Below, in pieces: positions 59,137 to 64,000 of a stretch of DNA of 64,000 nt (within the stretch, counting starts at the first letter, position 1; each line of letters starts with the position of its first letter). Position numbers and translations under genes: made by a program. The DNA is from Rhizophagus irregularis (lineage: Eukaryota; Glomeromycota; Glomeromycetes; Glomerales; Glomeraceae), in assembly GCF_026210795.1 (NCBI RefSeq), contig NC_089457.1, forward strand, positions 496,001 through 560,000. Direction: 5' to 3'. The notes below the pieces were generated by a model. That model had not been told where the DNA came from. It saw only the letters and a list, made by a program, of their open reading frames with translations, and ran no database searches.

Positions 59137-59778
59137 CAATTAAAATCTTTTTATAATTAAAGTGATATTAAATATCTGGTGGATTAATCTGACAGAAAAT
59201 ATGAAATCAAGTTTCAACCCTCTGTGTAATCTGTGTAAGAATTAAATGCCACAGGATTAATTCTAACTAAATTTCTAAAAGACATGGTGTTTAGTTTATT
59301 TAGTCTTATCTCTTAAACAAATTGCTACCGAAAATGAAAAAGGAAATTACTAGTAATAAGATTATTTTGTTATTCATTAATACAATTATTTTCTATACTT
59401 ATACTATTACCTGTACCAATTAAAAATTTGCTAAATGACGATTAGTAAAATAGAACTATAATAAAATAGCTTTGAGCAAAACTTGGAGATGATTGGATTG
59501 GCTTGTATTAATTTATCTGAAGGGATAATGATTTGAAAAAGAACATTGCTTTTAAGGGAAAAAAAGCCAAAAAGTTTACATGACACAGTGTTCCTTCTAA
59601 TCACTATAATATATTTATTATCTGATAATTTTCTTTTTATAGTAATAAACAAAAATTAAAAAAAATTTAGTTTATTATAAAATACACATTATACTTTTTA
59701 ATCTCTCCTCTTTCTCCTCTTTAAAATATATATATATATATATATATTTGTTTATAAATGTTTATAATCTATTTCCAA
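59137..59778. other. Convergent intergenic region
   Basis: AT-rich 3' flanks of the coproporphyrinogen oxidase and antiporter genes, with an AT dinucleotide run at about 59726-59748. Nothing else is supported. Confidence 0.65.
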
Positions 59779-61964
59779 TTATACCATCATTTTATTTTTA
59801 CCACCAAAACCGCTTATATCTCTTCTACTTCTAAATAAAATATTCCATAAAATAGGGGTAACCATTAAAGATAATGAAGTAACAGTTAATAATAAATAAT
59901 AAACTTCTCGTGATATTATACCAAAACTTTTCGCTTTACTGCCTAAAACAAAAGTAAATTCACTAATCTGTGATATTCCAATTGCCATCGTACTTGATTT
60001 ATTTAAGCTATAATCACATATTAATAATGTTATTGTACTTATTATAAATTTAAATCCAACTGCTCCCGTCGTTAAAGTAAATAATAATGGTGCTTCATTT
60101 ATCAAAAAACTTGGATATAAATGCAATCCTATACTTGCGAAAAATAAACATGAAAATATATCTCTAACGGGTTCGACTACACTTATCGATGACTCAGATA
60201 TTGATCTACGATAATGAATAAGTACTCCTGCTACAAAACATCCGATTTCAACTCCAAGTCCTAACATATTTGATACTTGTGACATTATTAAACACATTGA
60301 AATTGATCCTAAAAGGAAAAGTTCTCGATTATGGGACCCTCTAACCGAACTTAGAAGCCATCCAACTGGTATATTAGCAATGGCAAGACTAAACGTTACG
60401 AAAATTATTAATGATAAGAATAAATGTCCTATAGCCAATATAACATCTACTCCTGACTTTGATAGTGCCGGTAATGCTGCCTAAAATATTAAAATATATA
60501 TTAGAACATTTTTTTTTTAGATATATATAAAATATATAAATTAAATTATTACCAATAAAACACCAAATAACATGTCTTGCATTACAAGCAAGCCGTAAAG
60601 TGGTTTTAACTCTACACATTGTAATCGTTCAACAACAGCTGTGCTCGAAAGCGATACACATGCTCCTATAAAAATAGATTCATTTACGCTTGCACCAACA
60701 ATAAATCCAGCTAAAATGAAGAAACAAAGAGTTGCCGTAAATATCAATGAAGCGCTTCCAAGGGCAAATCTCCACATAGATCTTAGTTTATCGAACGAAA
60801 ATTCTAAACCTAACATAAATACTATAAATATAACACCAAATTGTGAAAGTGTTTCTGTTTGTATAAGTTCCTGAATTACGTTATATCCGGCTGGACCAAG
60901 TACAGCTCCAGCAATTATATATCCCAAAAATGCTATGTATTATGAACAAAATTATTTAGTATTAGAGATTAACTTTCTAAAAAAAAAAAATCATTATTTA
61001 CCTGGTAGTCCGATAATACTAAAAGTCCAACCAAATGTAAATGATGCAACTATTATAAAAATTATATCTTGAATTAATCGAGAATCTACACAAAAAAAAA
61101 TGATTTTTTCGTTAAGAACGATCTAAGAATGAGATTAAGATTAATATATTTTTTTTAGTCTCATTCCTACCTTCATAAAACATGGTTAAATCGCTGGGTC
61201 TTGTTAAGACATATTCATTATTATCTACATCCAAGATTGTTATCGCTTTAACATGGCCTCGACGTCGAGGTTCATCTTCATTACCCCAATCAGCTTGTTC
61301 ATCATCTTCTTCTAATTTAAGAACCGTCTCAAGAGATCCACGAAAGTTGGAACCTCCACCAATATTATGTCTACGCATATTTTCTTCTAATCTATCTGCA
61401 GAATTACTAACTTCTTGAAGTACATCATCAACTATTTCTTTAGCTCCATGAGATTTATGAATAAAAACGTGAGTATTGTTTTTATTGTTTTTTGCATGGA
61501 CATTATATTGACTCCAAATTTGTTCCAAAAATGCTGTATCGTTCATTTTTAACGCAGTATGATGAAAAGTTGAAATCAATTTCAAAATGTCTTTTTGAAA
61601 ATCCGATTGAGATGAATCATCATTATCACGCTCATCAATTATGTTATCAAAAACTTCTAATAATCCAAAGGTTAAAGTTTTAAGCGCATCTACACGCGAT
61701 ACTTCCAAATTAATTTGTTCCAATTGTTCTCGTATTTCAGGTTCTGAAAGTTCAAATTCTTCACTCGTAGCCTTTTTACGTAATTCCTCTTTTTTTATGT
61801 AATTCTGGTACTTATTTTGATATTCTGAAGAGGTACATACGTGCACATTATTTGACTGTAATAACAAAAAGTTATTAGTTAATAAAAAAAAAGAAAATAA
61901 TAATTGATCAATAATGTCTACATTACCGAGCTATGTTCATTTTCGTCAACGCAAATAACAGAAT
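59779..61964 (-). CDS. Kef-type K+(cation)/H+ antiporter, TMCO3-like (5' end not found)
   Basis: CPA2-family exchanger; the closest pattern is animal TMCO3, with a luminal coiled-coil part before the antiporter. Exons found are complement(59779-60480, 60553-60932, 61002-61085, 61171-61855, 61927-61964), phases consistent. The 61171-61855 exon encodes a charged helical region (SEPEIREQLEQINLEVSRV, RLEENMRRHN), as in TMCO3. Membrane parts: GYIIAGAVLGPAGYN, FIVFMLGLEFSFDKLRSMW, SLSSTAVVERL, GLGVEIGCFVAGVLIHYR, VEPVRDIFSCLFFASIGLHL and SQISEFTFVLGSKAKSFG, all typical of Kef transporters (about 12 spans). The first exon listed starts in mid-codon, so an upstream exon with a signal peptide is missing from this model; I could not place it in 61965-62720. 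Confidence 0.88.
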
Positions 61965-62723
61965 CTGAAAAGTAAAAAAAAATCAGAAAACATAAAAATA
62001 GTATATTAAAATACCTAAAAGGTATTGATGGTAACATTCCCGGTATGAGTTAAATTATTTTTTCACTTATATCACTTATATATTTGTGTAAATAAGGAAA
62101 GAACCAATTTATAGATATAACCTTTTGGTTCGTGTATGATAAGGTTATTCGAGGGAACTTTTAAAAAACGTTGAATCTAACAACTAATGTGTAACCGAAT
62201 TTCTTTGCACACTCAAATTACGTACGTAGTATGTACTGTATAACAGATGATAAAAAAGTATCGTGACCTGCATATACAACAACAACAAATTAATTACTGG
62301 TTTATCTTATTTATTTATATTTGTGTGCCATAAAGAAATCGCATTTAAATCCTGGCATTTTTATGACACAAAACGTACAAAACATGCATGAATTATGAAA
62401 TCACACGTGAAACGAAAAACACACGATGTCACGAAAAAATTATATTATCGTAAACCAAAAATTATAAATTTGTTCGTAATAAATGCAGTGATCATTATTT
62501 AAGTATTTGCACCGCATAAACAAGGAATTATATAAAATCATAGCCAATTCATTCTTTTTTATAATTACTCCACTCACTTCCATATTTCTCCCTTACTTTC
62601 ATTAACCGCCAACTTCAAGGCTGCGCCTAATTATTAACATTCTTTTAAACTATAGTACCGTAACAAATAGATAACGGTACTCAAGAATCTAATAACTTCC
62701 ATCAACTTCCGCAAATTCTCTCC
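61965..62723. promoter_or_regulatory. Divergent promoter region; TATA box at 62529-62537
   Basis: Probably holds the missing first exon of the antiporter gene. On the plus-strand side, TATATAAAA at 62529-62537 is followed by a strongly pyrimidine-rich stretch (about 62565-62605 and again 62695-62720) and the start at 62724. TATA plus CT block is the usual promoter form of strongly expressed fungal genes. Confidence 0.5.
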
Positions 62724-63563
62724 ATGACGAAGCGACTACTAATTATTGCACTTTTTGGTTTACTGCTAGCTTTGGCTTGTGTACTTGGCCAAGCTACAGC
62801 ACAAGAAGCAACAGATGATGCTCAAGCAGCAAAGGATGGCGAAACAAAAGCCAAAGAAGCCGCTCCAAAGCTGCCTGTTGAAGAAACCCCTGTTAAAGCT
62901 CCAGTAAAAGAAATTAATTTACCAAAAGAAGTCGCCAAGGGTAAAACCAAATCATCTAATGTTGGTAAAGGTAAAGCAAAAGGAAAAGGAAAAAAAAGTC
63001 CTCCAACACCTCCAAATGGCCAAACAGAAACTCCAACTGTAGCACCAGATAATTCAACTGTGCCAGTACCAACCAATCCAGCCGCTCCGGCTAATTCGAC
63101 TGAACCAATTGTTCCAAATGCTAAAGATCCAAAGGCAAAAGCAAAAGCACCAAAAGTTCCAATAGGAAAAACTGTGCAATCACCAACTCCGGTAGGAAAA
63201 CAAACTACACCAACTCAGTCTAAATATCAACCCCCTACTCCACCTGCCCCACCTGCCCCACCTGCCCCACCTGCTCCACCTGCTGCTCTTCCTAGCACTG
63301 CTCCAATTCCCGATAACGCTCAATCACCTCCTCCTAACGTCCCGGCTCCCGAAACTCCCGAAAATTCTGATTCTGAATCTCCACAAACCGTTAAAATTGT
63401 AAAAGAACAAAACCCACAGACTACTACTGTTGTAACAGTTATTAAAAAGCAAGATCAGGCTATAGAACAAAATGATACTTCTGCTGCCCGAAGGAATGAA
63501 AATTCTATCCAATTAGGAATTTCTCTTATATTTGTAGTTCTTGGAGCTAACTTTATAGCCTAA
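62724..63563 (+). CDS. Secreted Pro/Lys-rich surface protein, probably GPI-anchored
   Basis: A single frame of 279 residues. Residues 1-27 form a signal peptide (KRLLIIALFGLLLALACVLG, cleavage likely after TAQ or ATA). The mature chain is low-complexity: an Ala/Glu/Lys part, a basic KGKAKGKGKK stretch (about residues 83-92), NST-type glycosylation sites (DNSTVP, ANSTEP), a PPAPPAPPAPP tandem (about residues 173-190), and a Ser/Thr/Val-rich part. The last 20 residues, after RRNENS, are hydrophobic with no charge (IQLGISLIFVVLGANFIA), fitting a GPI-attachment signal. It is likely a cell-wall or membrane-surface protein. Composition is more GC-rich than the surroundings, in line with codon bias for high expression. 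No known family is recognised. Confidence 0.8.
   Translation: MTKRLLIIALFGLLLALACVLGQATAQEATDDAQAAKDGETKAKEAAPKLPVEETPVKAPVKEINLPKEVAKGKTKSSNVGKGKAKGKGKKSPPTPPNGQTETPTVAPDNSTVPVPTNPAAPANSTEPIVPNAKDPKAKAKAPKVPIGKTVQSPTPVGKQTTPTQSKYQPPTPPAPPAPPAPPAPPAALPSTAPIPDNAQSPPPNVPAPETPENSDSESPQTVKIVKEQNPQTTTVVTVIKKQDQAIEQNDTSAARRNENSIQLGISLIFVVLGANFIA
63239..63284 (+). repeat. 9-base tandem repeat coding PAP
   Basis: About five copies of CCACCTGCC-type units inside the surface-protein gene encode repeating PPA. Copy number is likely to vary between strains. Confidence 0.8.
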
Positions 63564-64000
63564 AGGAGGGAAATTGTTCTTGACTTCATGTTAATTTCAT
63601 ACATTTTATTCTTATTTTGGCATTTTTATTGATTACTTAATAATACCTAATTTCTCTCAATTGTTTCATTTTTCATTCGCTTGTTTTTAACATATACACA
63701 AATATACACATGTATCTATATAAATTAATACTAAAACATTAATTAGGATAGGATGAACGTAAGACCTAATGATAATTAGTATTCATTTTTTTACTATTTA
63801 TTATTGTACAGCACAACTTTTTTCCACGTTAATTAAATTATTTACCAAAAAAAGTAATAATAAAGATAAGGAAATGATTATCTATCAGTAATATATAAAT
63901 AGTTGTAACCTAAACAAGTTATCGTTTTGTATTGTTTGATTGGTCTTGATATACCATATACAGTACTTGTTACTTGATTTCCATATACTGCATATTCGAA
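63564..64000. other. 3' flank of the surface-protein gene
   Basis: AT-rich, with T-rich and ACAC-type words near 63690-63710. No gene is seen up to the window end. Confidence 0.65.

Noticed and set aside
1-64000. tRNA, rRNA, CRISPR array or operon
   Set aside because: None found; short introns and eukaryotic proteins make CRISPR and operons implausible.

Overview
The window looks like nuclear DNA of an arbuscular mycorrhizal fungus (Glomeromycotina), most like Rhizophagus. The DNA is very AT-rich, with long A/T tracts. The genes are rich in short introns with GT..AG ends, and encode fungal and general eukaryotic housekeeping proteins. Non-autonomous transposable elements fill the spaces. This placement rests on composition, gene style and protein resemblance; no database search was possible. 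| Layout: (1) 1-13.1 kb is a gene desert made of AT-rich DNA, hairpin MITE-like elements, a 0.9 kb foldback element, a short retroposon with a 17-bp target duplication, and one decayed coding remnant (9.6-10.6 kb). (2) 13.1-15.1 kb carries one long Asn/Ser-rich protein with SNG repeats and three RFxV-like motifs. (3) 15.1-25.5 kb is a second desert of A/T tracts and microsatellites. (4) 25.5-26.4 kb encodes prefoldin subunit 4. (5) 26.4-29.7 kb holds decayed coding sequence. (6) 29.7-46 kb is gene-dense: derlin, a GDSL phospholipase, cytochrome b5, a KRE2/MNT1-type mannosyltransferase, a Tma17/Adc17-like proteasome assembly chaperone, a TrhO-type rhodanese, and a 24-exon importin-4/Kap123. (7) 46-52.5 kb has a small membrane protein, a broken RNA polymerase III subunit C82/RPC3 gene with an inverted internal exon pair, and decayed coding pieces. 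(8) 52.5-63.6 kb has a TCERG1/CA150-like WW-FF protein, TRAPPC13, coproporphyrinogen III oxidase, a TMCO3-like K+/H+ antiporter, and a signal-peptide, Pro/Lys-rich, probably GPI-anchored surface protein. | Gene models were built by hand from splice sites, reading phase and protein similarity. For each complete multi-exon model the exon lengths sum to whole codons and the phases agree. Several genes act in the secretory pathway (derlin in ER quality control, TRAPPC13 in vesicle tethering, the mannosyltransferase in the Golgi, the surface protein in the wall), but there is no operon-like logic and nothing shows they are linked by more than position. | No convincing new multi-gene system was seen. 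The best leads are the C82 gene whose middle exons are flipped, the RFxV-bearing disordered protein, the TA- and TTAA-flanked palindromic elements, and the short retroposon.
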